Origin: an uncultured Pedobacter sp. | GTDB lineage: Bacteria > Bacteroidota > Bacteroidia > Sphingobacteriales > Sphingobacteriaceae | DNA length: 64,000 nucleotides | Direction of reading: 5' to 3' | NCBI RefSeq assembly: GCF_946480185.1 | Contig: NZ_CAMLIG010000003.1 | Location: 255,851 to 319,850, forward strand | In this document: piece after piece, positions 8,027 through 17,802 of the stretch | Position numbering within the stretch: position 1 is the first letter of the stretch | Layout of the letters: every line of letters begins with the position of its first letter | The notes under the pieces: model-generated | Told to the model about the DNA's origin: nothing | Databases searched by the model: none | The model's input: the letters and a program-made list of their open reading frames with translations, nothing else | Program-made: the position numbers and the translations under genes

Positions 8027-8473
8027 TTGCTTACCAAAAAAACAAAATACGCCATTAAAGCGCTAATTGCATTAGCGAGAAGTAAAGACAACAAGCCGAT
8101 GCTGATTGCTGAAATAGCCACACAGGAAGGTTTGCCCAAAAGATTTTTAGAATCTATTTTATTGGATTTAAAACGGTCAAAAATTTTGAACAGCAAAATG
8201 GGATCTGGCGGTGGCTATTTTTTAATGCAGCCCTCATCCGAAATTAAAGTTTTGGAAATCATAAGAATTTTAGATGGCCCTATTGCCCTGTTGCCCTGTG
8301 TAAGTTTAAATTTTTACCAGCGTTGCGAGGAATGTAAAGACGAAGTTACTTGTAGTATTAGAAAAATGATGCAGGAAGTTAGGGACGCTTCTATCAATAT
8401 TTTAGGAAATTCTAGTATTTTGGATTTGATGGAGCAAGAGCAGGAAATGGTGGATAAAAAAAATAGCCCGTAA
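8027..8473 (+). CDS. Rrf2-family transcriptional regulator, CymR/CysR-like cysteine pattern
   Basis: 148 residues starting at a TTG codon (MLTKKTKYAIKALIALA, the classic Rrf2 opening; no ATG is available at this position). Winged helix with GSGGGYFL in the wing. Cysteines lie at about 91, 100, 103 and 109 (LLPC, RCEEC, VTC), a pattern different from the Fe-S ligands of the first Rrf2 protein at 777-1214. Related regulators with this ending are often linked to cysteine or sulfate assimilation (from memory of the family). It diverges from the TonB receptor, so mutual regulation is plausible. Its stop codon lies inside a perfect palindrome of the following REP-like element. Confidence 0.87.
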   Translation: MLTKKTKYAIKALIALARSKDNKPMLIAEIATQEGLPKRFLESILLDLKRSKILNSKMGSGGGYFLMQPSSEIKVLEIIRILDGPIALLPCVSLNFYQRCEECKDEVTCSIRKMMQEVRDASINILGNSSILDLMEQEQEMVDKKNSP

Positions 8474-8676
8474 ATATTTACGAGCCATTCCCTTGTGGTT
8501 GGTGTTATCACCAACCTTTTCCGTCAACTTCTTTGGATTTTTTATGGTGCGGTCATAACACCGACCACAAGAAAAATAGTCCGTAAATGCTTACGAACTA
8601 TTTTACTAATGAACTTTGTGGTGCGGTGATAACACCGACCACAGGATAAATTACTAATGAACTTCTTACTAATGAA

Positions 8677-8677
<1 letters not shown>
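8469..8677. repeat. REP-like cluster of palindromic units
   Basis: Between the convergent Rrf2 and guaB genes lie repeated palindromes of two kinds. Type A: CGTAAATATTTACG (8469-8482, exact palindrome) and CGTAAATGCTTACG (8582-8595). Type B: hairpins at 8497-8516 (GGTTGGTG/CACCAACC), 8546-8566 and 8618-8642 (GTGGTGCGGTG-ATAA-CACCGACCAC with one bulge). A third word, TTACTAATGAA, occurs at 8603, 8651 and 8666. The ordered A-B-B-A-B arrangement indicates a duplicated mobile or structural unit. It may also serve as a bidirectional terminator. Confidence 0.75.
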
Positions 8678-10200
<1,523 letters not shown>

Positions 10201-10225
10201 TTATTTAGAATAAAAATCAAAAGAA

Positions 10226-10253
10226 GACTTACGGCTTTTAAAAACCGTAAGTC
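10226..10253 (-). terminator. Hairpin terminator after the M16 peptidase pair
   Basis: GACTTACGG and CCGTAAGTC form a 9-bp stem around a 10-base A/T loop; T-rich sequence follows on the minus strand. It separates the M16 operon from guaB. Confidence 0.7.
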
Positions 10254-10261
10254 ATGAAAAA

Positions 10262-11533
10262 TCACATCTTTCCTACTACAACTTTATAGAAAGAATGATA
10301 ATCCCAGTATTTATTGGCTAAATTTTTAAGTTCTTGTGGCGTAATACTTTTTACTGTTTTAATATATCTATCGTAATAATCGTAACCTAAACCAAAGAAA
10401 TGGATGTTTTTAAATTTATCAGCATGGCTAAAGGCATTCTCTAAACTGCCTAATAAACTGCCCATCATGTAGTTTTTGATGAGTCCTAATTCTTCATCGG
10501 CGATAAGCTCGGTTTTTAAAAGGTTGACTTCTTTTTCTATCTCTGTTAAAGTTGCTGAGGTAACATCCACGCCAACTTCTGTAGAAATAAAGAAATAACC
10601 GGCCTGCTGCAGTGATGCAATTCCGGAACCGATGCCATAAGTATAACCTTTATCCTCACGAATGTTCGCCATTAAACGGCTGCCGAAGTATCCGCCCAAA
10701 GCGGTATTTAAAATCTGCAAACCTATAAAATCTGGATGCGTACGGTTAACCAAAGGAATACCAATCCGAATTGCCGACTGTAAAGCGTCCGGCTTTTCAA
10801 CATAATTTAATTTATCGCCAGCGCTTTGAAAGTTCATATTAAAAGGAGGAACTTTTGATGTGTTTTCCCAACCGCCAAAGAGTTCTTCAATTAAGGGTAA
10901 AGTACCGTTTTCTATCTTGCCAGAGATTACCATAGTACAGTTTGACGGATGATAAACTTGTTGGTGATAAGCCAACAAATCTTCTCTTTTTACCTCGTCA
11001 TAATCAGAAAGTTGTGTAGCGTATCCGTATAAACTATCGCCAAACAAAGCTTCGGTAAAAGCTCTTCTGGCTAAAACAGAATTTTTCTCTAAGCCTACTT
11101 TTAATTTCTGTTTTTGGTTGCGCAGTAAAGTTCCCAATTCCTTTTCGGGAAATATGGAGCCTGTGAGCATTTCCTTAATAATTGGCAGTGTTTCGGCTAA
11201 ATATTTATTGAGGGAGTAAAGTGTTAATGAAGACTGATCGTGATTGTATTCTGTTTGAAAAAAAGCGCCATAATAATCAATTTTTGTGGCAATTTGAGCA
11301 GATGAAAGCGAATGAGTTCCCTCTGTAAGCATGCTATTGGTAATACCCGGAAGCAATGGTTTTTTAATATTCCACCCACGGTTTTGGAAAATAAACTCCA
11401 CACGAACCAAGTTTTGCTCGCCTACATTGATTTCATAAACCGGTATTTTATTAGCCAATTCATGCTTTTTCGCTTCTACAAAATTGATTTCCTCAACCTG
11501 CTTAAATTCTGGTTCTTGTATTCTGTTTAACAT
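10262..11533 (-). CDS. M16-family peptidase-like subunit lacking the zinc motif
   Basis: 423 residues with the two-lobed M16 (pitrilysin/mitochondrial processing peptidase) fold: N-lobe with ITNSMLTEGT where active members have HxxEH, and C-lobe with the conserved R/Y region EDKGYTYGIGSG near residue 290. Because the zinc-binding His-x-x-Glu-His is absent, it is probably the non-catalytic partner of the active protein encoded just upstream (start at 12827, gap of 58 bases), like alpha/beta MPP or paired bacterial M16B proteins. No signal peptide. Both are likely one operon ended by the hairpin at 10226-10253. Confidence 0.88.
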   Translation of the reverse strand: MLNRIQEPEFKQVEEINFVEAKKHELANKIPVYEINVGEQNLVRVEFIFQNRGWNIKKPLLPGITNSMLTEGTHSLSSAQIATKIDYYGAFFQTEYNHDQSSLTLYSLNKYLAETLPIIKEMLTGSIFPEKELGTLLRNQKQKLKVGLEKNSVLARRAFTEALFGDSLYGYATQLSDYDEVKREDLLAYHQQVYHPSNCTMVISGKIENGTLPLIEELFGGWENTSKVPPFNMNFQSAGDKLNYVEKPDALQSAIRIGIPLVNRTHPDFIGLQILNTALGGYFGSRLMANIREDKGYTYGIGSGIASLQQAGYFFISTEVGVDVTSATLTEIEKEVNLLKTELIADEELGLIKNYMMGSLLGSLENAFSHADKFKNIHFFGLGYDYYDRYIKTVKSITPQELKNLANKYWDYHSFYKVVVGKM

Positions 11534-11591
11534 GCTTATAAGTTAAAAGTAGAAAGTTTAAAGTGCGAATTATTAAGATTTATATCTTCTT

Positions 11592-12827
11592 TTATTTGGC
11601 TAAATAGTATAAAGTTGTACATGCTTCTCTTTTAAACAATTCGTTCGCTTGTTTTTGAATATCTTCTGTAGAAACTTTCCGGTAATTTTCGATATCAGTA
11701 TTGATCAGGTTGGCATCACCGAACAACTCGTAAAAGGCTAAATTCATCGCTTTATCCAACAAACTCATTTCGCCAAACTCCTTGGTAGCTTCGTACTTGT
11801 TTTTAACCTTTGTTAATTCATCTTCGTAAACCAATTGCGTTTTCAAAAAGTCAAGCTCTTTCCAAATACATTCGTCTGCATGTTCAACGGTGATGTCTGG
11901 CAATAAGCGCCCTTCAATCACAAACATTCCGGTATCAATACTTCCGTACACATAAGCGTTAATATCGCTAAAAACCGGGTTTTGTTGCACTAAATTTTGG
12001 TACAATCTCGATGATTTTCCTTGAGATAAAATATCTGAAATTAAATCTGTAGCAGCATAACCTGATTCCATCCTACCCGGCATTTTAAACACTTTGTAAA
12101 TTGCGGTTGTAGGCACATCAGCTTTTACAGTTTCTTTAATTTCCTGGGTTTGGATTGGTTCTTTTGGCAAATTGCGTTCTGGTTTTGTACCACCGTCAAT
12201 CGGCGCAAACCATTTCTCGGCTAGTTTTTTAACTTCATCTAATTTCACCGCTCCGCCAACCACCATAATGGCATTTTTTGGATTGTAATACTTTTTAAAA
12301 AATGCTTTAACATCTTCTATCTTGGCATTTTCTACATGCGCTAAACTTTTACCAATAGTTGCCCATTGGTAAGGATGATCTTTATAAACCAAGGGCCTTA
12401 GTTTTAACCAAACGTCGCCATAAGGCTGGTTTAAATATCGTTGTTTAAATTCCTCGCAAACTACGTTTCGCTGTACTTCCAAACTTTTTTCTGAGAAAGC
12501 TAGGCTCAGCATCCTGTCGGATTCTAGCCAAAAGGCAGTTTCTAAATTAACAGCTGGTAGGGTGATGTAATAGTTGGTCATATCGTTGCTGGTGAAAGCA
12601 TTGTTTTCGCCACCAACACGTTGTAAAGGCTCATCGTAAGATGGGATGTTGACCGAACCGCCAAACATTAAATGCTCAAACAAATGCGCAAAACCAGTTT
12701 GTTCTGGATTTTCGTCTCTTGCACCAACATCGTATAATATATTTAAAACGGCCATCGGTGTAGTATGGTCTTCATGCACCAAAACCTTTAAACCGTTTTC
12801 TAAAGTAAATCTTTCAAACTGAACCAT
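11592..12827 (-). CDS. M16-family zinc metallopeptidase, catalytic subunit
   Basis: 411 residues from MVQFERFTLENGLKV. The inverted zinc motif HLFEH (His48, Glu51, His52) is intact, with the third ligand Glu expected in VVCEEFKQRY about 75 residues on. The C-lobe includes GKSSRLYQNLVQ. The protein has no signal peptide, so it is probably cytoplasmic or periplasmic without classical export. An upstream ATG at 12905 would add 26 residues (MPILKKMSF...) unlike the family's N-terminus, so 12827 is chosen. Followed by the inactive homologue, with which it probably forms a heterodimer. Confidence 0.92.
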   Translation of the reverse strand: MVQFERFTLENGLKVLVHEDHTTPMAVLNILYDVGARDENPEQTGFAHLFEHLMFGGSVNIPSYDEPLQRVGGENNAFTSNDMTNYYITLPAVNLETAFWLESDRMLSLAFSEKSLEVQRNVVCEEFKQRYLNQPYGDVWLKLRPLVYKDHPYQWATIGKSLAHVENAKIEDVKAFFKKYYNPKNAIMVVGGAVKLDEVKKLAEKWFAPIDGGTKPERNLPKEPIQTQEIKETVKADVPTTAIYKVFKMPGRMESGYAATDLISDILSQGKSSRLYQNLVQQNPVFSDINAYVYGSIDTGMFVIEGRLLPDITVEHADECIWKELDFLKTQLVYEDELTKVKNKYEATKEFGEMSLLDKAMNLAFYELFGDANLINTDIENYRKVSTEDIQKQANELFKREACTTLYYLAK

Positions 12828-13059
12828 AATATTTTGCTTGTGGACAAATTTAGTTTTATCCTTTAAAAGCAAGCAATGAAAGCTCATTTTTTTAAGAATG
12901 GGCAATTATTATTAAAAAAAAATTACAGCCTCTATTAAGTAAAAATTGCGTAGTTGGTTGCACATTAATAAAACTTAAAATTTTGGGACTATGCCAATAA
13001 CACATATTTAAGGCGTTTTTTGATGTCTAAACCCTAAGTGATTAGACGAAAATTAATCA

Positions 13060-13067
13060 TAAATTTG
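13060..13067 (+). promoter_or_regulatory. Bacteroidota -7 promoter element before YoeB-type module
   Basis: TAAATTTG lies 28 bases before the antitoxin ATG. A direct repeat AACCCTAAG flanks it (13030-13038 and 13085-13093) and could take part in autoregulation. Confidence 0.45.
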
Positions 13068-13095
13068 TATATTAGAATTTTAACAACCCTAAGAA

Positions 13096-13302
13096 ATGGA
13101 AGCAATTAATATCAAAGCATTCACAACCGATTCCTCACAGCTCGAAGCTCTTAAAGCAGTGATGAAAGCTTTAAAAATAAAGTTTGAAGTTTCAAACGAA
13201 GATATTTATAATAAAGAGTTCGTAAAAAAAATTGAGGAAAGCAGAAAACAGATTGCGGAAGGTAAAGTCACGAAAATCAGTTTAGATGATATATGGAAAT
13301 AG
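13096..13302 (+). CDS. Antitoxin of YoeB-type module (DUF2683-like)
   Basis: 68 residues: an N-terminal stretch (MEAINIKAFTTDSSQLEALK) predicted to form the strand-helix DNA-binding or dimerisation part, and a charged C-terminal tail (KVTKISLDDIW) typical of the toxin-neutralising end. Its stop overlaps the toxin start by 10 bases, the standard antitoxin-first arrangement for translational coupling. It resembles short DUF2683-type antitoxins found beside Txe/YoeB toxins in Bacteroidota. It should repress its own promoter together with the toxin. Confidence 0.82.
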   Translation: MEAINIKAFTTDSSQLEALKAVMKALKIKFEVSNEDIYNKEFVKKIEESRKQIAEGKVTKISLDDIWK

Positions 13303-13550
13303 AATTTTCCGACCATGCTAATGCAGATCTAATTTTCTGGAAAACGACTGGGAATGTAGCAATCTTGAAAAAAATCAGATCTTTATTAGAAGTTATTGTC
13401 CAATCTCCGTTTGAAGGCATCGGCAAGCCAGAACCTTTAAAGCATTCCCTTTCGGGCACATGGTCAAGAAGGATTAATCGAGAACATCGATTAATCTATG
13501 AAGTAAAGGACAATAAAATAATTGTTATGTCGCTTAAAGGACATTATTAA
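13293..13550 (+). CDS. yoeB: Txe/YoeB-family toxin, ribosome-dependent mRNA endonuclease
   Basis: 85 residues, the usual family length. The conserved core is present: GKPEPLK (Glu47), SGTWSRRI, EHRLIYEV (Arg66) and the C-terminal GHY (His84, Tyr85), matching the residues needed for cleavage in E. coli YoeB (Glu46, Arg65, His83, Tyr84). All key residues are intact, so the toxin is probably active. The ATG lies inside the 3' end of the antitoxin gene. A terminator follows at 13568-13599. Confidence 0.93.
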   Translation: MEIEFSDHANADLIFWKTTGNVAILKKIRSLLEVIVQSPFEGIGKPEPLKHSLSGTWSRRINREHRLIYEVKDNKIIVMSLKGHY

Positions 13551-13567
13551 AAATAGGTAAATAAAAA

Positions 13568-13599
13568 AAGCGTCCCGAAAATTAAATTCCGAGACGCTT
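13568..13599. terminator. Bidirectional terminator between toxin gene and B12 operon
   Basis: AAGCGTC pairs with GACGCTT, extended by a partly paired segment, with A-run on the left and T-run on the right, so it can stop transcription from both convergent sides. Confidence 0.75.
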
Positions 13600-13620
13600 T
13601 AATATGAACCATTTTAAATA

Positions 13621-14196
13621 TTAAGCGATTTGCTTATTTGTATTTAATACCGTGAATTTAGATTTCGCCAATTCAAAACCGCCGTAAAGTACAGCTCCAA
13701 AAATCAGATTTCCTAACAAAAGGTTTTTCTCAAACGGGATTGCCGCAACTAGTGATTGGAAATAACCTGTAATATCTTTACTGTACATTGTGCCACCTAA
13801 CCATGGCTCAATATCAGTAACTAACCAATGGATTAAAACTCCTGCTAAAGAAGCTAACAACACATTGCCTACATTTACTTTTTTAATTAAACCACCAATG
13901 AACACCATTACTGCAAAGCAAAGATAAACTACTGCAAATCCTCCGTAAAACAATGTCCAAGTTCCTGTATAGGTGTAATTGATTAAAATATCACTAAAAA
14001 ATAAAAGTAATAATGGTACGGCATAAGCTTTCCATCTGTTTTTGAAATGCGTACCTGCAAATAAGGCTATAGCGCCAACAGGAGTAAAATTAAACCAGTT
14101 TGCATCGCCCAGTAAAGGCATAAAACGTGTTGCGCCCGCAGCTATAATTATTAAAAATAGCACCCAGTTTCTAGCGTTCCAATTTTTTAAAGACAT
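13621..14196 (-). CDS. DUF6580-type membrane protein, candidate B12 inner-membrane transporter
   Basis: 191 residues with about five to six hydrophobic helices and conserved-looking loops (FTPVGAIALFAG, HWLVTDIEPW). I recognise it as a putative transport protein family (DUF6580) seen in Bacteroidota. It follows the BtuB-like receptor gene by 36 bases on the same strand, downstream of a cobalamin riboswitch, so its expression should fall when B12 is plentiful. No btuF, btuC or btuD gene is in the window; the protein may carry cobalamin across the inner membrane, possibly as an ECF S-component-like unit. That role is inference from context. Confidence 0.78.
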   Translation of the reverse strand: MSLKNWNARNWVLFLIIIAAGATRFMPLLGDANWFNFTPVGAIALFAGTHFKNRWKAYAVPLLLLFFSDILINYTYTGTWTLFYGGFAVVYLCFAVMVFIGGLIKKVNVGNVLLASLAGVLIHWLVTDIEPWLGGTMYSKDITGYFQSLVAAIPFEKNLLLGNLIFGAVLYGGFELAKSKFTVLNTNKQIA

Positions 14197-14232
14197 TTTT
14201 ATTAATTTTTGAAATGGTAAAACTACAAATTC

Positions 14233-16143
14233 TTACCTAAATGTAAAGCTTAGACCTGCATTAAAATTAATTCCTTTTGCGGTATAGCCAGCAAAGTCAT
14301 TATAATCGGTATCAAAGATGTTTTTAATATCGGCAAAAACGCTGAATGTTCTGTTAGCTTTAAATTGTAAATAAGCATCTACCGTACTGTATTTTTTCAA
14401 ATTCACAGATTTTGTTGTGAAATTAGACTCATCGAAATATTGATCAATTCTAACATCATTCCATCTTGCAGTTAAACTTGCATAAAATTTTGGTGTGAAA
14501 GTGTATCCTAGATTAGTGCCTACACTGTTTTTTGGCCTCCTGAACAAATTGAAAGTTTCCGTAGTACCGGTTTTTACTTTACCATCTACAAACGCATACC
14601 AAGCGCCAAAGTTGAAATTTTTATTAGGTTTAAAACCTAATTCCAGCTCTACACCTTTGTCATTTTGCCTATCTTGGTTTACGTACCCATAAACTTGTGG
14701 TGCTATTAGTCCAAAATCAATAACTTTTTCCCCTTTTCTCGAAAAAACCGAAACAGTATAAGTTAATTTATTTTCAAACAAATCACCCTCCACTCCAGTT
14801 TCATAAGTTTTGGACATTTCTGGCTTTAAAGCTAGGTTTCCATATTCGGAGTAAAGCTGATAAAGACTAGGTACCCGGTAAGCCGATGAAATGTTCACAT
14901 AATACTTTAATTGTTGATTGATAATTACGGATGGATTGATTGTATAAGTAAAGTTTTCTCCGTACTGACTGTGATTATTATAACGCCCACCTAACTCCAT
15001 CCTAAAAATATTGCCACCATGTAAAAAAACAGAGGTATAAACGCTGGTGATATGATTATCTGCATTTAAACTTGAAGGATAACTTGGGTCATCATATTTC
15101 TGTTTTGTTTTTGTGAATTTATAATTAAGACCAGAAGTGATGCCTATAATTTTATTAAACTGATAAGCAAAAACTCCCTCTGCATTAGAGATGTCTCCCT
15201 GGTTGTTGGTAGTTGTAGGGTCGTTATTAAAGAGATTTTTTACATGATTTTGTGATAAAAACACATTTAATTCTCCTTTACGTAAGTTCAATTTGGCTCC
15301 CACGTTTGCTAGCAAGGCTGTTTTGTTGTAGGTATAATCTGTATCGTCTTTAAAAGCCCCGGCATCTAAATCAGCTTTATTTCTGTTGGCCTGCAAACCT
15401 GCGTTGATGCTAAAATTATCGGTTATATTTTGTGATAAATTTAAACCGAATGAAAGCTGTTTGAACCCGTCTTTTTCAAATTTATCTGTAAGATTTGCAG
15501 GTTCTGCCGAAGAAATCCCTTTAGAATCTAAATTTGAAAAATTCATTGAAATTCTAGTCTTTTCTATCTGTCCGCTTAAACCCACGGAAGCTTTATAAGT
15601 ACTGTAACTGCCAGCGGAAAGCAATGCATTAGCTGTTAATTTGCCATCCCCCTTTTTTGTGATAATATTGATTACCCCGGCAACAGCATCGGACCCGTAA
15701 AGTGTAGAACTTGCTCCTTTTAATATCTCAATGCGCTGGATTTGGACAATATCAATGGCAGAAAGATTGTACTCGCCAGAAATACCAGAAGCATCGTTCA
15801 CTGCTATTCCATCAATTAAAATGAGTGTGTTTGGCGTACTTGCTCCTCTTAAAAATACCGATTGAACGTTTCCAGGGTTACTTCCGCTACCACCGATAGT
15901 TAAGCCGGCTACATTGTTCAACAATTCTGGCAAAGTTCTTCCTTGAGCCCTACTGATCTCCTCTGCAGAAATTACTTTTACAATTTTCCCGATATCGCCA
16001 ATTTTTTTTGGTGAACGTGAAGCGGTTACAACAACTTCGTTTAAGTAAGTACTGTCTTTAGTTTGTGCAAATAAATTTGCGGTTGCGAGAGAAAGCTGAA
16101 CAAGCCCTAGGCCTGTAACAACTAAAATTTTTCTTTTTTTCAT
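14233..16143 (-). CDS. btuB: BtuB-like TonB-dependent cobalamin receptor
   Basis: 636 residues. Signal peptide ending near NLFAQT (about residue 27), TonB box within LNEVVVTASRS (about 34-44), plug domain (about 45-165, with LLNNVAGL, LRGASTPNTLILIDGI, GASSTLYGSDAVAGVINI) and a 22-strand-type barrel ending in TFR, the terminal aromatic-rich strand. It is shorter than SusC-like receptors and lacks the carboxypeptidase-like domain, as expected for BtuB. The cobalamin riboswitch at 16256-16414 in its leader fixes the substrate as vitamin B12 or a precursor with good confidence. A hairpin touches its start codon. Confidence 0.94.
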   Translation of the reverse strand: MKKRKILVVTGLGLVQLSLATANLFAQTKDSTYLNEVVVTASRSPKKIGDIGKIVKVISAEEISRAQGRTLPELLNNVAGLTIGGSGSNPGNVQSVFLRGASTPNTLILIDGIAVNDASGISGEYNLSAIDIVQIQRIEILKGASSTLYGSDAVAGVINIITKKGDGKLTANALLSAGSYSTYKASVGLSGQIEKTRISMNFSNLDSKGISSAEPANLTDKFEKDGFKQLSFGLNLSQNITDNFSINAGLQANRNKADLDAGAFKDDTDYTYNKTALLANVGAKLNLRKGELNVFLSQNHVKNLFNNDPTTTNNQGDISNAEGVFAYQFNKIIGITSGLNYKFTKTKQKYDDPSYPSSLNADNHITSVYTSVFLHGGNIFRMELGGRYNNHSQYGENFTYTINPSVIINQQLKYYVNISSAYRVPSLYQLYSEYGNLALKPEMSKTYETGVEGDLFENKLTYTVSVFSRKGEKVIDFGLIAPQVYGYVNQDRQNDKGVELELGFKPNKNFNFGAWYAFVDGKVKTGTTETFNLFRRPKNSVGTNLGYTFTPKFYASLTARWNDVRIDQYFDESNFTTKSVNLKKYSTVDAYLQFKANRTFSVFADIKNIFDTDYNDFAGYTAKGINFNAGLSFTFR

Positions 16144-16169
16144 TTGTTGTGAGTTTTAGCTCACAGCAA
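16144..16169 (-). promoter_or_regulatory. Hairpin adjoining btuB start codon
   Basis: TTGTTGTGAG and CTCACAGCAA pair at 9 of 10 positions around a 6-base loop, ending directly at the btuB ATG. It would hide the ribosome landing site and is a candidate expression platform of the upstream riboswitch. Confidence 0.45.
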
Positions 16170-16255
16170 ACAGAAATGAATTTTAAATGGAACAACACGT
16201 CTGGAGTTCGCACTCAAAAGCTTCAATCCCCGAAAGCTATGAATTATAATTGTTA

Positions 16256-16414
16256 GGCAGGTCTTCTGACTTACTCCAAGTTTTTCGGCCTTCCCATCTG
16301 CCATGTGGCGGACAGTGACCATTAGATTGAAAAACTTTTTAGAGCTTACAGCTGCGGGACAGTTTAGGATTTACACCTTATTCCCTTTTAATCTCGACCA
16401 CGGTCGAGAACCAT
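16256..16414 (-). ncRNA. Cobalamin (adenosylcobalamin-type) riboswitch
   Basis: Read on the minus strand, the leader contains the hallmark elements in order: GGTTCTCGACC, AAAAGGGAATAAGGTG, AAATCCTAAACTGTCCCGC, AGCTGTAA, the B12-box-like GTCACTGTCC, TGGCAGATGGGAAGGC and the closing AAGTCAGAAGACCTGCC. It is placed between a TAnnTTTG promoter (16422-16429) and btuB. Bound cobalamin should lower expression of btuB and the DUF6580 gene. The exact 5' limit is set from the inferred transcription start. Confidence 0.95.
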
Positions 16415-16421
16415 AACGTTG

Positions 16422-16429
16422 CAAAAGTA
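16422..16429 (-). promoter_or_regulatory. Bacteroidota -7 promoter element before the B12 riboswitch
   Basis: Minus strand TACTTTTG, a full TAnnTTTG match, placing the transcript start about 8 bases upstream of the riboswitch core. Confidence 0.55.
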
Positions 16430-16665
16430 GTATTAAAATTAGTAATTCAATAAATTTAAAACAAAAGTGACAGCAATCACTTTACAACATACATTTTACA
16501 ATAAAAAATAAGTGGCTTAATTCCCTTATATAGCGCACCTAGCATGACAAACTTCCTGTTTTGTTAAGTTAAGATTAAACAGCAGTTAAATCTCGGTCAT
16601 AAAACATAAAAAGCAAATTCTTGGTATGCTTATGGATATGTGTTTAATAGCTAAAAAATACAGAT

Positions 16666-16935
16666 ATGGATACTATTAACAAACAATTTTTCAATACAGA
16701 AAATTACGGTGGGGAGTTTTCGATACTTAACTCTTATAATCCCGCAAAAAGCCAGAAATCATCCAAATTAAAACCGAACATATATACAACATTTTTATAT
16801 GTACTATCGGTCATTAGCATTGTTTTTTGGGTCATATCTTTAAGCATTTTACCGTTTGGACATATTTTCCAATTCTTATTAGGTTCAGCTGTTTTGTTTA
16901 TTAATGTATTGATTTTTAAATGGACGAGGTTGTAA
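16666..16935 (+). CDS. Small hypothetical membrane protein
   Basis: 89 residues. The first 38 residues are polar (MDTINKQFFNTENYGGEF... with several Lys and Ser), followed by two hydrophobic helices (about 43-62 and 66-84) and a final KWTRL. No family is recognised. It stands alone between the B12 riboswitch region and a two-component system, preceded by about 235 bases with no gene. A weak opposing frame of 68 residues exists but lacks any protein-like pattern, so the plus-strand frame is preferred. Could be a spurious frame, but the helix pair argues that it is real. Confidence 0.5.
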   Translation: MDTINKQFFNTENYGGEFSILNSYNPAKSQKSSKLKPNIYTTFLYVLSVISIVFWVISLSILPFGHIFQFLLGSAVLFINVLIFKWTRL

Positions 16936-16996
16936 ACCACCCTGATGTGCTTTTAAAAAAATCTTTAGGGTATTTTAACAATTGGTCCATTGTACC

Positions 16997-17017
16997 TTTA
17001 GCGCCCAAAACGCTAAA
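16997..17017. promoter_or_regulatory. TTTAGCG inverted repeat upstream of two-component system
   Basis: TTTAGCG-N7-CGCTAAA, a perfect 7-bp dyad about 118 bases before the response regulator start. It could be a regulator site or the terminator of the small upstream gene; no T-run follows directly. Confidence 0.3.
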
Positions 17018-17134
17018 CCTTTCTTACTGAAACCCAATTCTTGCCAACTTATCTTTACTTTTCTTTATAAATCATTTTATTAACCAAAGGTTTTCAATAT
17101 GCCTTTTGCGTAAAAAATGATACATTTACAATTA

Positions 17135-17800
17135 ATGAAGATTTTAATTGTTGAAGATGAAATTGAGCTTGCGGATAGCATGCGCAATTATCTACAAAAT
17201 GAAGATTACAATTGCGAGTTAGCTTTTGACACCAAGCAAGCCCGAGAGCAAATGATGCTTTTTGATTACGATTGTATTGTTTTAGATATTATGCTTCCTT
17301 ACGGCAGTGGTTTAGATCTTTTGCAAGAACTTAAGAAAGCAGGAAAAGAAGATGGTGTCATCATTATTTCGGCAAAAAATTCTGTTGACGATAAAATACA
17401 CTCCCTCAACCTTGGTGCTGATGATTATTTGGCAAAACCATTCCACTTGGCAGAATTGAGTGCTAGGATACAATCTATTATTAGACGCAGAAATTTCAGC
17501 GGGTCCAATATCATCAATTATAAAGACTTAAATATCAACTTACTATCTAAAGAAGTAACGGTATCTGGCAAAGAGGTTGAGATTACAAAAACAGAGTTTG
17601 CACTGCTTTTATTTTTAATCCTCAACAAAAACAAAGTAGTATCAAAAAATGCCATTGCCGAAAACTTAAGTGGGCAATCTGCCTTGTATTTTGACAATTT
17701 TGACATCATTTACTCGCATATTAAAAATTTAAAGCGCAAATTGGGCATTGCTGGCGATTATATAAAAACCATTTATGGTACTGGATATAAATTAAATTAG
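17135..17800 (+). CDS. OmpR-family response regulator
   Basis: 221 residues from MKILIVEDEI. Receiver domain: acidic pair near Asp8, phosphoacceptor Asp51 in IVLDIMLP, Lys101 in LAKPF. The winged-helix DNA-binding domain follows (about 125-221), with TKTEFALLLFLI, SHIKNLKRKLG and the final TIYGTGYKL wing. An ATG six codons upstream exists, but the receiver strand begins at 17135. It is followed after two bases by the histidine kinase gene, with which it forms an operon. The signal and target genes are unknown. Confidence 0.94.
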   Translation: MKILIVEDEIELADSMRNYLQNEDYNCELAFDTKQAREQMMLFDYDCIVLDIMLPYGSGLDLLQELKKAGKEDGVIIISAKNSVDDKIHSLNLGADDYLAKPFHLAELSARIQSIIRRRNFSGSNIINYKDLNINLLSKEVTVSGKEVEITKTEFALLLFLILNKNKVVSKNAIAENLSGQSALYFDNFDIIYSHIKNLKRKLGIAGDYIKTIYGTGYKLN

Positions 17801-17802
17801 TT

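Noticed and set aside
16734..16940. Minus-strand frame opposite the small membrane gene at 16666
   Set aside because: It has no domain, signal or membrane pattern, and the opposite frame shows two clear hydrophobic helices.
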